DNA of 64,000 nucleotides from Margaritifera margaritifera (GCA_029931535.1 JAQPZY010001501.1:1983501-2047500); one strand, 5' to 3'. Shown: positions 18,660-27,118, numbered from the stretch's first letter. The notes: generated by a model not told the origin, from the letters alone. A program made the numbers and translations.

Positions 18660-18713
18660 TAGAAGGGTACCCTGCTAAAAGACTTCAGACTTGTTTTCTA
18701 CCGACTAAAAAAG

Positions 18714-19145
18714 ATGGCTCCCAAACGTGCACACCACCACCACCACCACCAAAAAAAGAAGAAAACCAGTAAAAAAGGACGACTTCTTCCCCCTCGTCTA
18801 GCCAAACATTGGGATGTCTTGTCTGTCCTGAACAAATCCAAACCTCCCATGCGAAAACAACTCATTCAAACAGCTCCTAAAGAAATCATCGATACCGTGT
18901 GTGAATGTTGTTTGAACGTGTTAAAAGGAACGGTACCTTTGTCTAAGATACAGAAACAAAAATTAGGGAAACATCGGAATGTTCTTCGTCAAATGGTGAA
19001 AAAGAAAATACCTCTTCAACAAAAGAAAAAAATGTTGGTACAACGAGGTGGATTTCTACCTATGTTGATAGGACCATTGTTAAAAATAGCCGCTCCTTTG
19101 TTAGGAACGATTGCTGGACCACTTTTAGGAGGAGTCATGCGATAA
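18714..19145 (+). CDS. Small basic Polinton minor virion protein
   Basis: The 143-residue protein begins with a basic, His-rich leader (six consecutive His), followed by a helical domain with the APKEII...LNVLKG pattern and a KKKMLVQRGGFLP motif, then a hydrophobic Gly/Pro/Leu C-terminus of about 25 residues. The motif order is one I associate with small conserved Polinton virion proteins, thought to be comparable to adenovirus minor/cement proteins. The hydrophobic tail could insert in membranes during entry; that is inference. Confidence 0.8.
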   Translation: MAPKRAHHHHHHQKKKKTSKKGRLLPPRLAKHWDVLSVLNKSKPPMRKQLIQTAPKEIIDTVCECCLNVLKGTVPLSKIQKQKLGKHRNVLRQMVKKKIPLQQKKKMLVQRGGFLPMLIGPLLKIAAPLLGTIAGPLLGGVMR

Positions 19146-19181
19146 AAAAAAAAAGGATAAAAAGGACCACCCTTCTCTGAA

Positions 19182-19208
19182 ATGACCACACCTTTTTGGT
19201 ACCTTTGA
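19182..19208 (+). other. Short upstream ORF (8 codons)
   Basis: An ATG at 19182 opens an 8-codon frame that stops at 19208, six bases before the main ATG at 19214. If both lie in the transcript it may modulate translation or drive reinitiation. Confidence 0.4.
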
Positions 19209-19213
19209 ATGAA

Positions 19214-19810
19214 ATGGAAGGACGAAAACTGACTTTAGTACCTTACAAACGATGGATGGAATTTCATCGTTGGAACGAACAACGGATTCCTCATTTACCA
19301 GTCAATCCTAATCTCCACGAAATGTCTCAGTTACAACAAGAAATACAATCCCTGATGGAACGTAACGATTTGTCCGAAACAGAAAAAACCCAACGGTACG
19401 GTCAACTTTTACAACGTCTACAACTCTTTCGTCAAAAAGCAGTCGACGAAACAGCTCCACCCACTTTGAGAGATTTTAAGGCTCTCATGAAAAGCGAACC
19501 TAAAGTGACTATCAAAAAAGAAAAAGAAGAAAAAGAAGAAGAAGAAGAAGAAGAAGAAGAGTTTTTACTAACTCCACCTCTTAAAAAAATAAAAAAGTTA
19601 GCCACCCCGGATTGGATAAAAAAGAAAAGGTCTACCCCTTTATCCTCAGAAAAGAAAAAGAAAGAAGTGAAGAAAGAAGTCAAAACAGAACCGATGACCC
19701 CTGATGATCGAACTCCCTCTTCATTTACCCCAGTAGCACGTCGGACACGTCAATCCAAAAAGTTTCCTCACGAAGAAAAGAGTATTGGAACAACTTGGTT
19801 CAAATATTGA
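19214..19810 (+). CDS. Conserved Polinton ORF upstream of integrase, function unknown
   Basis: The 198-residue protein starts with KLTLVPYKRW and a helical segment with the DLSETEKTQRYGQLLQRL pattern often seen in a Polinton ORF next to the integrase or capsid genes (recognition by pattern, not by search). A ten-residue Glu run and alternating Lys/Glu tracts follow, then a Thr/Pro/Lys-rich tail. No catalytic motif is visible. ATG 19214 is used because the frame above it opens only at TTG. A weak TATA (GATAAAAAGG) lies near 19155-19165. Confidence 0.75.
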   Translation: MEGRKLTLVPYKRWMEFHRWNEQRIPHLPVNPNLHEMSQLQQEIQSLMERNDLSETEKTQRYGQLLQRLQLFRQKAVDETAPPTLRDFKALMKSEPKVTIKKEKEEKEEEEEEEEEFLLTPPLKKIKKLATPDWIKKKRSTPLSSEKKKKEVKKEVKTEPMTPDDRTPSSFTPVARRTRQSKKFPHEEKSIGTTWFKY

Positions 19811-19816
19811 TCAATC

Positions 19817-20947
19817 ATGGAGAAACTGTTAGCTAGCATTTATTACAATCCTGGTCATGCTGCTGGTTACGGAGGAGTTCAAAAATTATATCGAGCTGCT
19901 AAAAGTCAATTGAAAAGTGTACGTTTACCCGAAGTACGACGATGGTTACAAGAACAATCAACGTACACGTTACACAAACCCATTCGACGTAAATTTTCTA
20001 GAAGTACTACTCAAGTGGAAGGGATCGATCATCAATGGCAAGCCGATTTAGCAGACGTCTCTCATTTAGCTACTTACAATCGTGGTTACAAATATTTGTT
20101 TTGTGTCATTGATGTGTTTTCCAAATTTGCTTGGGTCGTGCCTTTGACTTCTAAAAGCAGTACCGAATTGGTACGAGCCTTAAAATTGGTCTTGAAACAA
20201 AGTGGACGTCAACCTTTACGATGGCAAACGGACAAAGGTACCGAATTTCTAAACCAAGCTTTTCAAAAAGAATTGAAACAAAGACACATTCATTTTTTTA
20301 CGACCGAAAATCCTGAAACCAAAGCCAGTATCGTGGAACGTTTTCAAAGAACTTTGAAAGAACGCATGTGGAAATATTTTACACATCAACATACTCTCAA
20401 GTACATCGACGTATTACCTCGTTTGGTTAAAGCGTACAATCAATCGTACCATCGTAGTATTGGATGTACCCCCGAAGAGGTCAGCCCTGAAAACGAAGTG
20501 TCTGTGTTTGATAAATTATTTGGTTCACCCCAGCAGATCAAAAAAAGAAAAAAGAAAAATACACCTTTGTTGAAGTTGTTAAAGACGGGAGATTGGGTTC
20601 GCATCGGAAAAACCAAACGTACTTTTGACAACGGTTATTTACCTAACTGGACTACCGAATTGTTTCGTGTCACTACCCCCGTCCGTGGACGTGATCCTCC
20701 CGTCTATAAATTGGAAGACATGCACGGTGAAGTACTCAAAGGAACATTTTACTTGCCTGAGTTACAACGAGTGACTAAAAAAGAAGATACCTTGTACGAC
20801 ATCGAAAGCATTCTCGAACAAAGAACACGCAAAGTAGGTAAACGACGAGTAGAAGAAGTCAAAGTTCGTTGGAAAGGATATCCTCCTAGTTTTGATTCTT
20901 GGATTGCAGCTTCTCAAGTCGTCGACTATAAAAAGAAAAAGAAGTAG
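19817..20947 (+). CDS. Retrovirus-like DDE integrase with C-terminal chromodomain
   Basis: The 376-residue integrase has catalytic D77 (WQADLADV), D139 (QTDKGTEF) and E174 (ASIVERF), giving the D,D(35)E spacing. About residues 320-370 form a chromodomain, with the RVEEVKVRWKGYP and DSWI signatures, which could direct insertion to marked chromatin. It inserts the element's DNA at staggered cuts that give 6-bp duplications in this family. The ORF starts 6 bp after the preceding stop without an obvious TATA box, so it may share that transcript. No damage is seen. Confidence 0.96.
   Translation: MEKLLASIYYNPGHAAGYGGVQKLYRAAKSQLKSVRLPEVRRWLQEQSTYTLHKPIRRKFSRSTTQVEGIDHQWQADLADVSHLATYNRGYKYLFCVIDVFSKFAWVVPLTSKSSTELVRALKLVLKQSGRQPLRWQTDKGTEFLNQAFQKELKQRHIHFFTTENPETKASIVERFQRTLKERMWKYFTHQHTLKYIDVLPRLVKAYNQSYHRSIGCTPEEVSPENEVSVFDKLFGSPQQIKKRKKKNTPLLKLLKTGDWVRIGKTKRTFDNGYLPNWTTELFRVTTPVRGRDPPVYKLEDMHGEVLKGTFYLPELQRVTKKEDTLYDIESILEQRTRKVGKRRVEEVKVRWKGYPPSFDSWIAASQVVDYKKKKK
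20927..20935 (+). promoter_or_regulatory. TATA box within integrase 3' end
   Basis: TATAAAAAG encodes the last Tyr-Lys residues of the integrase and lies 30-38 bp above ATG 20965, matching the placement seen at other genes of the element. Confidence 0.55.
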
Positions 20948-20964
20948 TAAAAAAAACTCATAAC

Positions 20965-21411
20965 ATGCCATTCAACACAGTAGCCACCCAGACGACTCCT
21001 TCGGAAAGTTCTTCTCTTCAAGAAATACAAAAACAACCCCTTTGGGTGTGGTGCGGAGAACGTGTGCCTAAAAATCAAATCGTCTTTTTCTGCCAAATCT
21101 TTGTAGTGTATTGTGTCATCGGAGCAGCCATTGCTAATTTGAGTTTACAACAAGGAGACAAACAATTGTGGACTATTTTACTGAGCAGTTGCATCGGTTA
21201 TCTTCTACCCAGTCCCTCTTTGAAATTTACGGAGAGTCACAACAACAGCCACAACAACAACAACAACAACAACAGTCAGCACAACGGTAGTACAACCAAC
21301 GCCAGTCCACCTTCTTCTTCCAGTCACCACCATAATAACATTCCTCTTTTGGAACATCCTTTACACTCGAGTGACTCCTCGGAGAGCAAAACAACCCTCG
21401 AACTACTATGA
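20965..21411 (+). CDS. Two-TM membrane protein with Asn/Ser/His-rich tail
   Basis: The 148-residue protein carries a WVWCGERVPKNQIVFFCQ lead-in, hydrophobic segments at about 39-59 and 69-82, a GYLLPSP motif after the second, and a low-complexity tail with runs of Asn, Ser and His. The core pattern matches a small membrane protein that I associate with Polintons near the capsid genes; its role is unknown, perhaps in the virion membrane or entry. Its stop overlaps the next start (ATGA, 21408-21411). Confidence 0.75.
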   Translation: MPFNTVATQTTPSESSSLQEIQKQPLWVWCGERVPKNQIVFFCQIFVVYCVIGAAIANLSLQQGDKQLWTILLSSCIGYLLPSPSLKFTESHNNSHNNNNNNNSQHNGSTTNASPPSSSSHHHNNIPLLEHPLHSSDSSESKTTLELL

Positions 21412-22472
21412 ATGACCAATTTTATTTAACGTTACCTAGTGACAGTTCCATGGATGTGTTTCCCAACAACCGCTTATGTTGTTTCACGGCCAAATTACCT
21501 CAAGCCATTCAATTGGATCACGATACTCATTGGGAAGTGAGTTTGGTAGAAATCATTCATCCTACGCAAATCATAAACATCAACAAAACTCAAAACACTA
21601 TGGTTGTACAAATCTTGAACAAAAAAATACATGATCACTTGGTAAATAATGATCCTGAAATCTGGAAAGAAGACCCTGAAGATCCAGACATGAAAGGATC
21701 ATTCAAAAAGTTAGTACCAGATCCTAAATCGACTCAACCTACTGTCTATTCTCAAATTACTCTGAGAATTCCTACAGGATATTATTTTAGTCCTGAACAT
21801 TTGGTGGACACCATTAGAACCCAGTTTGCACGCCAATTTAGCCAAGCCATATCAGCAGCCAATAAATTTGTAAGAATTGCTTACCATGCTTTGGCACGAC
21901 GTTTAATTGTCCAATTTTTCAAAGAGAGAGGGCAACTCCTTACTGAGAAAGATAAAGGTTTACCTTTGGAAGAGAGAAAATACTTGACCATTGAATTTTG
22001 CTCTGGATTGTTTGGTATTTTGGGTGGAAATAAAGATTTTACTGCTGAAAGTGATTTAGAGTTTGGAACCAACGTAGAATTTGGACATAAATTTAAACAT
22101 CCTATTGAATTGAATGGTGGACTGAATTTAATGTTTGTGTACTCCGATGTGGTGGAGTACAACGTGGTGGGACACACCTCCGCTCCGTTACTGAGAGTCA
22201 TGCCTTTCAAATTGGATATTGGTGGTGGTGGTGGTTCTAGTGTTATTGTGGAAGAAGAGGGTGGAAGTACTACCACTAGTAATTCTAGTGTTGGTGGCAA
22301 CACCTTTCACGTTCACCGTGAATTTGTTCATCCTCAATATCTTCCAGTCAGTAAATCGTATTTTGACAGTGTCCAGATTAGTATAAAAGGAGATTTGGGA
22401 CAAGATGTACCATTCATTGACCAAGGAAAAGTCACGGTGAAACTACATTTTCGAAAAAAACAAGTTCTCTAA
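21408..22472 (+). CDS. Penton-like minor capsid protein
   Basis: The 354-residue protein shows the features of the Polinton minor capsid (single jelly-roll, penton) family: an N-terminal FYLTLPSDSSMDVFPNN segment, the FTAKLPQAIQL strand and WEVSLVEI segment, the FVYSDVVEYNVVGHTSAPLLRV core motif, and the C-terminal YLPVSKSYFDSVQISI and HFRKK strands. A Gly/Ser/Glu-rich insertion near residues 275-300 is probably a surface loop. It should sit at capsid vertices with the major capsid protein encoded two genes downstream. Confidence 0.9.
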   Translation: MNDQFYLTLPSDSSMDVFPNNRLCCFTAKLPQAIQLDHDTHWEVSLVEIIHPTQIININKTQNTMVVQILNKKIHDHLVNNDPEIWKEDPEDPDMKGSFKKLVPDPKSTQPTVYSQITLRIPTGYYFSPEHLVDTIRTQFARQFSQAISAANKFVRIAYHALARRLIVQFFKERGQLLTEKDKGLPLEERKYLTIEFCSGLFGILGGNKDFTAESDLEFGTNVEFGHKFKHPIELNGGLNLMFVYSDVVEYNVVGHTSAPLLRVMPFKLDIGGGGGSSVIVEEEGGSTTTSNSSVGGNTFHVHREFVHPQYLPVSKSYFDSVQISIKGDLGQDVPFIDQGKVTVKLHFRKKQVL

Positions 22473-22502
22473 TAACTTTCCTCTCAAAAAAAAAAATAAA
22501 AA

Positions 22503-22958
22503 ATGTATCCAGTGTACCAAGGAGTGCCTCGACAACGAGGACATGGTTTAGGAGATATGTTAAAATCAGCTTTTCGGACGGTAGCTCCTATTTTGAAACC
22601 GATGGTCACTCGAGGATTTCATGCCTTAAAAGATGCTGCTTTGACACAAGGAAAAGAATTTTTGCAAAATGTCCTCATTGACAAACAAAATCCAAAAGAA
22701 GCCTTTTTGAGAGCAGGCAAAAATGTGTTGATGACTACTGGTAAAGATCTTTTAGGTCTCCGAGAAAATCCTATAAATACGCTTCACGCTTCAGGTTCTG
22801 ACATTACTTCACAGCAGCAAGGACAAGGTAGAAAGAGACGACGACGAAAAGCTCGAAATCCTTTCAAAGTTCATAAAAGAACACACGGTAGTAGTACTTC
22901 CAGAAAGAATAGAAAAAGAAGAAGAACTGGTAGAGAATTAGACGTGTTTGATTATTAA
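22503..22958 (+). CDS. Small basic virion protein (Polinton pX/pVI-like)
   Basis: The 151-residue protein has a Gly-rich amphipathic N-terminus (GHGLGDMLKSAFRTVAPILK), a helical middle and a C-terminus loaded with Arg/Lys (KRRRRKARNPFK, RKNRKRRRT) ending in LDVFDY. This layout resembles the small basic proteins beside the capsid genes of Polintons and the adenovirus core/minor proteins. DNA condensation or capsid-membrane interaction are possible roles. Its end is 11 bp before the major capsid ATG. Confidence 0.75.
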   Translation: MYPVYQGVPRQRGHGLGDMLKSAFRTVAPILKPMVTRGFHALKDAALTQGKEFLQNVLIDKQNPKEAFLRAGKNVLMTTGKDLLGLRENPINTLHASGSDITSQQQGQGRKRRRRKARNPFKVHKRTHGSSTSRKNRKRRRTGRELDVFDY

Positions 22959-22968
22959 ACCATTGAAA

Positions 22969-24327
22969 ATGATGCACCGAGATTCTTGCGAATGTACCAA
23001 GTCCGAACTAGAACTATTTTCTATGCGTCCCACCATGATGACAATGCAAGAATCCCAATGGGTGGAATTTCATCCTGTATCGTCTTTGACGGATTCAGCT
23101 CCTATCGAATTTGATATCAAAGGACAAACCGAAGATTACATCGATCTGAATAACAGTTACTTGTACCTGAAACTGCTAGTACAAAAAAGTGACAACACCC
23201 TTCCTGTGGAAGCTTCCCTAGTAGCTCCAGTCAATAATTTCTTTCATTCTTTGTTCAGTGGAATAGATTTGTACTTGAATAACAAACTGATCAGTAGCAG
23301 TTTGGATACTTACCCTTACCGTGCTTATTTGGAAAATCTCTTGTCGTACGGAAAAGATGCCAAGAACACTCATCTGGATGCTTCTGTGATCTGGAAACCT
23401 GACACCGCGGGTGCCTTCAACGACATAGCCCCGTCAACAGGGGCGAGGATTGACCAGACTGATGATGCTGCTCATAAAATAATTCCAGCAGAGCTCCATA
23501 ATGTGGGATTTAACGAACGCCGAAAGAAAATCAGACGAAGTTTAGAACTGATGGATCGTTTGCATTTGGACATGTGGTTACAAGACAAGTATTTGTTGAA
23601 CGGAGTCGATGTACGTTTGAGACTAAATCGCAGTAGTGCCGCTTTCCATTTGATAGCTTTTGCTAACGAGTGGAAAACCATCATTCAACAAGCCAAACTT
23701 TATGTGCGACGTGTAGAAGTCTTACCCAAAGTAGCTAACGACATCAGTCAAACCTTGAGCAGAACCACTGCTAAGTATCCTCTTAGACGCGTGGAAGTGA
23801 AAACCTTTACTGCAGCCTCTGGACTCCGATCCATAGTCGAAGATCACATCTTCCAAGGACAGCTCCCTAAACGTTTGATCATTGGTATGGTCAGAAATTC
23901 AGCCTTCAACGGAAACATCAGCCAGAATCCATTCCAGTTTGAACACTTTAACGTCACCAAGATAGATGTCAGTCGAGATGGTAAGACCTTGTGTACCAGA
24001 CCTTTTGAACCTGACTTTAGCGACGGGCATAAAAATTACTTACGATCTTACTTGACCCTGTATGAAGCCACAGGCCAGTTAGGGCGCGACACCAGCCACG
24101 GTATTTCGTACGAGGATTTTGCAGGAGGGTATGCCTTGTGGGGTTTTGATTTCACTCCGGACCAAGGCAGCGATGAAGGACATTTCCACCCTATAAAATC
24201 AGGCCCTCTTCGTGTGGAACTTCAGTTTGGTCAACCTCTAGCCGAGACAGTGAACGTCGTCTTGTTTGCAGAATTTGATAACACTCTAGAGATCAACAGT
24301 TTGAGAGAAGTCATTCTAGACTATTAG
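22969..24327 (+). CDS. Double-jelly-roll major capsid protein
   Basis: The 452-residue protein starts at ATG 22969 (another ATG follows directly); the frame above opens only at TTG. Family features are ESQWVEFHPVSSLTDSAPIEFDI, the DYIDLNNSYLYLKL strand, NNFFHSLFSGIDLYLNNKLIS and the later RRKKIRRSLELMDRLHLD and RRVEVKTF segments, all typical of the Polinton/adintovirus hexon-like fold. It builds the icosahedral shell. A TATAAATA at about 22782 inside the preceding gene could drive it. Reading frame intact. Confidence 0.93.
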   Translation: MMHRDSCECTKSELELFSMRPTMMTMQESQWVEFHPVSSLTDSAPIEFDIKGQTEDYIDLNNSYLYLKLLVQKSDNTLPVEASLVAPVNNFFHSLFSGIDLYLNNKLISSSLDTYPYRAYLENLLSYGKDAKNTHLDASVIWKPDTAGAFNDIAPSTGARIDQTDDAAHKIIPAELHNVGFNERRKKIRRSLELMDRLHLDMWLQDKYLLNGVDVRLRLNRSSAAFHLIAFANEWKTIIQQAKLYVRRVEVLPKVANDISQTLSRTTAKYPLRRVEVKTFTAASGLRSIVEDHIFQGQLPKRLIIGMVRNSAFNGNISQNPFQFEHFNVTKIDVSRDGKTLCTRPFEPDFSDGHKNYLRSYLTLYEATGQLGRDTSHGISYEDFAGGYALWGFDFTPDQGSDEGHFHPIKSGPLRVELQFGQPLAETVNVVLFAEFDNTLEINSLREVILDY

Positions 24328-24340
24328 AAGAAACAAAAAC

Positions 24341-24928
24341 ATGCAGAAAGTAGAACCTATGGAGATAGATGAGGGATTTTGTGAAGTGATTCACCCGTCA
24401 CCAACTACTACAAAGGAGGATGACAAAGTCATTCATTCAGTACCTAGAATAGAAGAAGAAGAAGAAGAAGAAGAAAAAGAAGAAGAGAATAATAGTGTTC
24501 CAAAGTTTACTGGATTTATGCAATCTCGATGGCCAGAACACGAAAAAAAGTTAGTGGACTGTTATGCTGAGGAATTGAAATTCATCATTAACAGACTGAT
24601 TAAAGAACAATGTTATGGATGTCAAACCGATCATCCCAGTCAGATACAACACGACAAATGTTTGATGTTGACAGGCGAAGAACAATTGGATGAATTTTTG
24701 GAAGATGCCTGGTCAAACATCTCAGAAACAGACGTGTTGACAAAGTGGTATAAAATCTTGCAGAAATATTCTTCTCCTCCACTCATTCCTAAGAAGATCA
24801 AACGGATCGAAGGACTCATTGAACAGAGTGAAAAACCTATCCGAGATAAATTTTCCTGGAATTACAAGACAGATCAATTCAAGTTCAAAGTCAGGTGTGC
24901 ATTGGTGACTCAATATTTCTGTTGTTGA
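24341..24928 (+). CDS. Cys/His-motif protein upstream of the protease, function unknown
   Basis: The 195-residue protein has an acidic N-terminal tract (Glu run near residues 38-50), then a segment with EQCYGCQTDHPSQIQHDKC, a C-x2-C ... H ... H-x2-C arrangement that could bind zinc. The same motif placement just before the protease recurs in Polintons as I recall them; its function is not known to me. A TATAAAAT at about 24192, inside the capsid gene, lies roughly 150 bp above its ATG. Confidence 0.65.
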   Translation: MQKVEPMEIDEGFCEVIHPSPTTTKEDDKVIHSVPRIEEEEEEEEKEEENNSVPKFTGFMQSRWPEHEKKLVDCYAEELKFIINRLIKEQCYGCQTDHPSQIQHDKCLMLTGEEQLDEFLEDAWSNISETDVLTKWYKILQKYSSPPLIPKKIKRIEGLIEQSEKPIRDKFSWNYKTDQFKFKVRCALVTQYFCC

Positions 24929-24942
24929 AGAAGGAGAAAAAA

Positions 24943-25509
24943 ATGGATACCAGGGAACTTCATTACTTATTGAATCGTAGTTCCTATACTTCTTCTTGGA
25001 ATCCTGTGGTATGTGCTAAAGATGAACTACCTCATCGTAAACCAAAAAACGTTCATGCTTATGTCATCAATACTGACGACAGTCATCTACCAGGAAGCCA
25101 TTGGATTGCCGTGTACTTTCCCAATGAACACTGTGTGGAATATTTTGATTCATATGGATTACCTCCTTTGGAAAAAGACATTATCGAGTTTATGAGAAGA
25201 AATGCCGTCTCGACTCGATTCAATAATGTGAGACTACAAGGATCCGATTCAATGGTGTGTGGACAATATTGTGTTCATTATCTTCATCAACGCAGTCTTG
25301 GATATTCTTTAGAACATTTACTCACTTATTTTGATAGTGACTATGTTAGAAATGATGCTAAAGTACAACGATGGTTTTGTGAACGTTATGGTTATCTCTT
25401 GTCTTTAGCTCACCATCGTAATGTACATCAAAATGATGTCGATGTAGAAAGTTTCACATTTACTTTACCTTCTCAACGTTGTCAACCTTGTAAATATGTT
25501 CCTGTTTGA
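24943..25509 (+). CDS. Adenain-type cysteine protease
   Basis: The 188-residue protease has the catalytic set in the family order: H53 (GSHWIAVYF), D69 (EYFDSYGLPP) and C106 (MVCGQYCVHYL), with the Gln expected for the oxyanion hole next to C106. ATG 24943 is chosen because the frame above opens only at GTG and overlaps the preceding gene. It would mature virion precursors after assembly, as adenovirus protease does. An AATAAA polyadenylation signal lies 48 bp past the stop (25557-25562). Confidence 0.93.
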   Translation: MDTRELHYLLNRSSYTSSWNPVVCAKDELPHRKPKNVHAYVINTDDSHLPGSHWIAVYFPNEHCVEYFDSYGLPPLEKDIIEFMRRNAVSTRFNNVRLQGSDSMVCGQYCVHYLHQRSLGYSLEHLLTYFDSDYVRNDAKVQRWFCERYGYLLSLAHHRNVHQNDVDVESFTFTLPSQRCQPCKYVPV

Positions 25510-25556
25510 AAAAAATTTTCATAGTTATTTGTTAATTGTTAACATAGTTCTTGTTG

Positions 25557-25562
25557 AATAAA
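25557..25562 (+). terminator. Polyadenylation signal after the protease gene
   Basis: AATAAA follows the last core gene, whereas the next two genes to the right end in histone-type stem-loops. This marks a switch in 3' end type between core and terminal genes. Confidence 0.65.
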
Positions 25563-25725
25563 TATCATTTTTTGTGAATTGTTTGAAAAAAATGGTGTTG
25601 TGTAGTTTTTTATTGAAATTTGAAAAAAAATAATGAATATGTTCTTTTCTCTCTCTTTCTATCGATCTAAAAAACCTCTCTATCTATCTATGATCTCCCT
25701 GTCGATCATCTGAAAAAAAATCTTA

Positions 25726-25765
25726 CCATGTTTTCCATCGCGTCCGCGCGTTAAGCATATAAGGC
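25726..25765 (+). promoter_or_regulatory. Shared motif plus TATA box (25842 gene)
   Basis: ATGTTTTCCATCGCGTCC (within 25726-25749) is followed by CATATAAGG (TATA at about 25758-25765), the same pair seen at 7335-7374 and 26749-26787. Confidence 0.75.
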
Positions 25766-25841
25766 GGTTCACTAGCCAGTGTAGTCATTCTCGTTGACTC
25801 GTCAAGATCTCAACAGTGTTCCAAGAAGAAAGAAAAAGAAG

Positions 25842-26255
25842 ATGGCTGCCACCAAGATTACAAAGTTGAATGAAGCTATGGTGAACATAATGAGGGTGAA
25901 GAATCATTTGATGGAGACCAACCCAGAGAGAAAGACCATGACGTTCATTCAAATGGCTCATGATCTAGTAGAAGAAGTACTGAGAGAAGAAATACTTAGA
26001 GAAAGAACAGAATGGGAAGCAGAACAACGTCTACATCAGCAACAGCAGCAGCAACAAAGACAGCAGCAGCAGCAACAACTTCTTCAGCAGCAATCCAGCA
26101 AGCAATTTGACGGTGAAGTCTTATGTAAGATTGACTGCGATGATTTTGCTTTCACTTTCAGTAGAAAGAGACCTGCCTGTCTGAAAGCGGTAAGACCACC
26201 CACTATCGCTAAACGTGGCCGACCTGCTGGAACTGCCACGGCTACATCTACCTAA
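25842..26255 (+). CDS. Coiled-coil, poly-Q protein with AT-hook-like motif
   Basis: From ATG 25842 in a good AAGATGG context, the 137-residue protein has a helical N-terminus, an LREEILRERTEWEAEQRL helix, poly-Gln interspersed with Arg/Leu (about residues 66-85), and a C-terminal KRGRPAG, the core of an AT-hook that binds AT-rich minor groove. The frame also opens from TTG 25794, but a eukaryotic start favours 25842. It carries a shared terminal-gene promoter and a histone-type stem-loop. A DNA-binding regulatory role is plausible but inferred. Confidence 0.72.
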   Translation: MAATKITKLNEAMVNIMRVKNHLMETNPERKTMTFIQMAHDLVEEVLREEILRERTEWEAEQRLHQQQQQQQRQQQQQQLLQQQSSKQFDGEVLCKIDCDDFAFTFSRKRPACLKAVRPPTIAKRGRPAGTATATST

Positions 26256-26291
26256 AAGAAGTTTTTTAAAAAATATAAACTTCTTTAAAAC

Positions 26292-26330
26292 CCAACGGTC
26301 CTTTTTAGGGCCACCCAATCTCTAGAAAAA
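26292..26330 (+). terminator. Histone-type 3' stem-loop, fourth copy
   Basis: CCAAC, GGTCCT (26297-26302), loop TTTT, AGGGCC (26307-26312), ACCCA, then TCTAGAAAAAGATT. The flanks match the metazoan histone consensus on both sides. It starts 37 bp after the stop at 26255. Confidence 0.85.
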
Positions 26331-26748
26331 GATTACTTCTCTCCAATATTGCCAAACATAATAATATCTATAATAAGTGTGTGTGATATATATATATTAT
26401 TTATAATAGTCTACCACCTCTCAAACAAAAAATCCCCATTCTCCCTTATATGATTTGTATGGTGTGTGATTAATATATATAAAAAAAATTTATTTAAAAA
26501 AGATTTAGATAGTGTGTGGTTTTTTGGGGAAAAAATAGGGATGTTTTCCTTCACGTACGCGATTACCATAGAAATAATATGGTATGTGAAAGTTTTTTGA
26601 TTTTTATTAAAAATAGTTTCTTTTAGGTCCGCGCTTTTTTAGAGTCAGGGTTCATAGAGTGTAAACTCCGCGAAGCTAAGAATGACGTAGAACGAATGAC
26701 GTAAGACGCAGGGTAGTGGGTAATGTTTTTTTGTTTTTTAGGTAAAAA
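26331..26748. other. Inner right TIR, noncoding
   Basis: Sequence homologous to the inverted left arm, with a second ATGTTTTCC motif (26539-26562) not followed by a TATA box, and two TGACGTA CRE-like half sites (26681-26704). No gene is seen; the extra motif looks like a duplicated, inactive promoter relative to the left arm. Confidence 0.6.
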
Positions 26749-26787
26749 GGATGTTTTCCTTCACGTCCGCACTTTTAGTATATAAAA
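26749..26787 (+). promoter_or_regulatory. Shared motif plus TATA box (right outward gene)
   Basis: ATGTTTTCCTTCACGTCC (within 26749-26772) precedes TATATAAAAA (from about 26779), about 50 bp above ATG 26831. Confidence 0.78.
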
Positions 26788-26830
26788 ACCACGTCTTCAC
26801 CGGTTAAGCTACCCCGTTTTATCTATCAAG

Positions 26831-27094
26831 ATGAACACAATAGAAATTGTGAGACAGATTAGAGTTCATTTAGAGGTGGCCTGGCACCTCCTTAATGAAG
26901 TGGAGAAAAGGGAGGAGGAGGAGAAGGAAAACAAAATTCCAATTAGACCCCACCCCATGATGGAAGAAAATTGGGAGCCAGAAGCGACTCATCCTCCGTC
27001 GGCCTTAACAGCTCCATGTAAACAAAATGAAGAAACATGGAGGGGGAGCTGCCCTGCATGCAGGGCAAAGCTAGGGAGGTGCTCCCACCTCTAA
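26831..27094 (+). CDS. Right-terminal outward-facing small protein, function unknown
   Basis: The 87-residue protein has a helical N-terminal third with AWHLLNEVEKREEEE, a Pro-rich middle, and a C-terminal Cys cluster (PCK...SCPACRAKLGRC) that could bind a metal. It sits in the right TIR in the position of the left gene 6742-7287 and shares with it the promoter motif, TATA spacing and histone-type 3' end, although the protein sequences have diverged strongly. No known family recognised. Confidence 0.65.
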   Translation: MNTIEIVRQIRVHLEVAWHLLNEVEKREEEEKENKIPIRPHPMMEENWEPEATHPPSALTAPCKQNEETWRGSCPACRAKLGRCSHL

Positions 27095-27118
27095 ATAAAC
27101 TCTAGCAAAAAAAAGAAT

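Noticed and set aside
19150..19175. AAGGACCACCC resembling the 3' half of the histone-type stem-loop
   Set aside because: The 5' arm GGTCCT is absent, so no six-base stem forms; it also lies upstream of, not after, the nearest gene start.
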